Positions 49,676-50,319 of a DNA stretch of 50,319 bases are shown here, in pieces; within the stretch, counting starts at the first letter, position 1; each line of letters starts with the position of its first letter. Made by a program: the position numbers and the translations under genes. The notes under the pieces were generated by a model, which worked only from the letters and a program-made list of their open reading frames with translations, did not search any database and had not been told where the DNA came from. Source of the stretch: Nemertoderma westbladi. Taxonomy: Eukaryota; Xenacoelomorpha; Nemertodermatida; Nemertodermatidae. The stretch lies in NCBI GenBank assembly GCA_032718475.1, contig JAUCBJ010000236.1, positions 1 through 50,319 on the forward strand. The letters run 5' to 3'.

Positions 49676-50319
49676 GGATCGGCATGTTGCATTGCAGCTG
49701 CATTTTTAAGATTGCTGTGCCGGCTTGTCAACAAAATTGCGCCGCCACAACTCCCTATCACCCATGACATTTGCTAGATCATCCGCATCTTCAAGGCCAG
49801 TGTCCTTTAAGATGCGGAAGATCTCAAGAAAGTCATGGGCTGTCCACCATGCTTATTCACTCCATGAGGCTGCCAAAGTACAAGATTATGCACTGGCTGG
49901 TCCTCACGGCGAAAGCAATGTCCTGCAAAGCGGAGGCGGCTTTGTTCTAGTGGCAAGCTTGGGGGAACCAATGAGACACCTCCAATGTTATATAGTGTCT
50001 GGTTGGAGATGTGTGCATTGTACTTGACACAATGTACCCGGCGTAGCATTCTTGTGAATGTGCCATCCAGAGATTTGGTGTCCTCAGCAGTTAGAGCCCA
50101 GCATGGACTCACCGTAGAGGAGTACTGGAACTACTGCTGCTCTAAATAATTGGACCTTAAGTTTCCGATTAATTCTAGGTGACTTCCAAATCCTGGAAAG
50201 CCTATTCAAGGCTGCCCATGCCTTTCCCTTACGTATTCGAAGGTCCTCACCTGACTTCCGGATCCATGATCCCAGGTAACAGAAGTCGTCCACATGCTCA
50301 AGCATACCATCCTTTGAGC
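49676..50319 (-). pseudogene. RTE-like element 3' fragment, running off the window
   Basis: On the minus strand from the right edge: MLEHVDDFCYLGSWIRKSGE, then the KVQLFRAAVVPVLLYG segment. A frameshift leads to ALTAEDTKSLDGTFTRML, RLRFAGHCFRREDQPVHN and the shared 3' UTR. It is the same family as 37369-40301 and 18770-19018. A 4-6-base insertion near 49812 breaks the last frame. The usual ACT microsatellite tail is replaced by G-rich sequence. Confidence 0.88.

Overview
The window is animal (invertebrate metazoan) DNA. It has a Rab24-type GTPase gene, a TRANK1-like helicase gene whose large exon opens at a splice acceptor, several animal retroelement classes (BEL/Pao, RTE-like, CR1/jockey-like and a second EN-RT LINE with LMDD at its active site), a tRNA-derived SINE, MITEs and long minisatellites. 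There are no operons or bacterial features. The species cannot be named from the sequence alone. All recognitions rest on reading motifs by eye, without database searches.

Left arm (1-15.5 kb). A broken RTE-like reverse-transcriptase fragment is interrupted by a fold-back DNA transposon (about 723-3131). That transposon is interrupted by a tRNA-derived SINE, and the SINE seems to hold a further 1.1 kb insert. Five tandem arrays or G-rich repeats follow, the largest being a 5 kb minisatellite of 14- and 20-bp units (4748-9717) and a 0.9 kb array of 20-bp units (10196-11097). The intact, intron-free Rab24-like gene lies at 12349-13002 on the minus strand, with three short inverted-repeat MITEs upstream of it.

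Middle (14.4-36.5 kb). A CR1/jockey-like 3' fragment splits a local tandem repeat. Next is a two-ORF LINE on the minus strand (15.6-19.9 kb). Its ORF2 is frameshifted and its ORF1 is split by a 249-bp RTE 3' fragment with a 12-bp target-site duplication. A nearly intact BEL/Pao LTR retrotransposon (about 20.9-36.5 kb, minus strand) then follows. It has a single 2935-residue Gag-Pol ORF with zinc knuckles, A17-like protease, RT (YVDD), RNase H and integrase, flanked by roughly 2.1 kb LTR copies that are almost identical. Seven copies of one 20-bp palindrome are scattered through this element, in all three reading frames within the ORF. This is the most unusual signal in the window.

Right arm (36.5-50.3 kb). 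A 2.9 kb RTE-like element, bounded by a 13-bp target-site duplication, sits inside an older, oppositely oriented RT fragment. Beside it lies a decayed piece of a second TRANK1-like exon, then the intact 6.3 kb TRANK1-like exon (40999-47263, minus). Upstream exons of that gene must lie beyond the right edge, because the upstream sequence in the window holds only AT-rich DNA, a 61/48-bp minisatellite and another RTE 3' fragment running off the end.

The likely cellular genes are the Rab24-like GTPase and the TRANK1-like helicase. Everything else recognisable is mobile or repetitive, and the insertion order can be read from target-site duplications.
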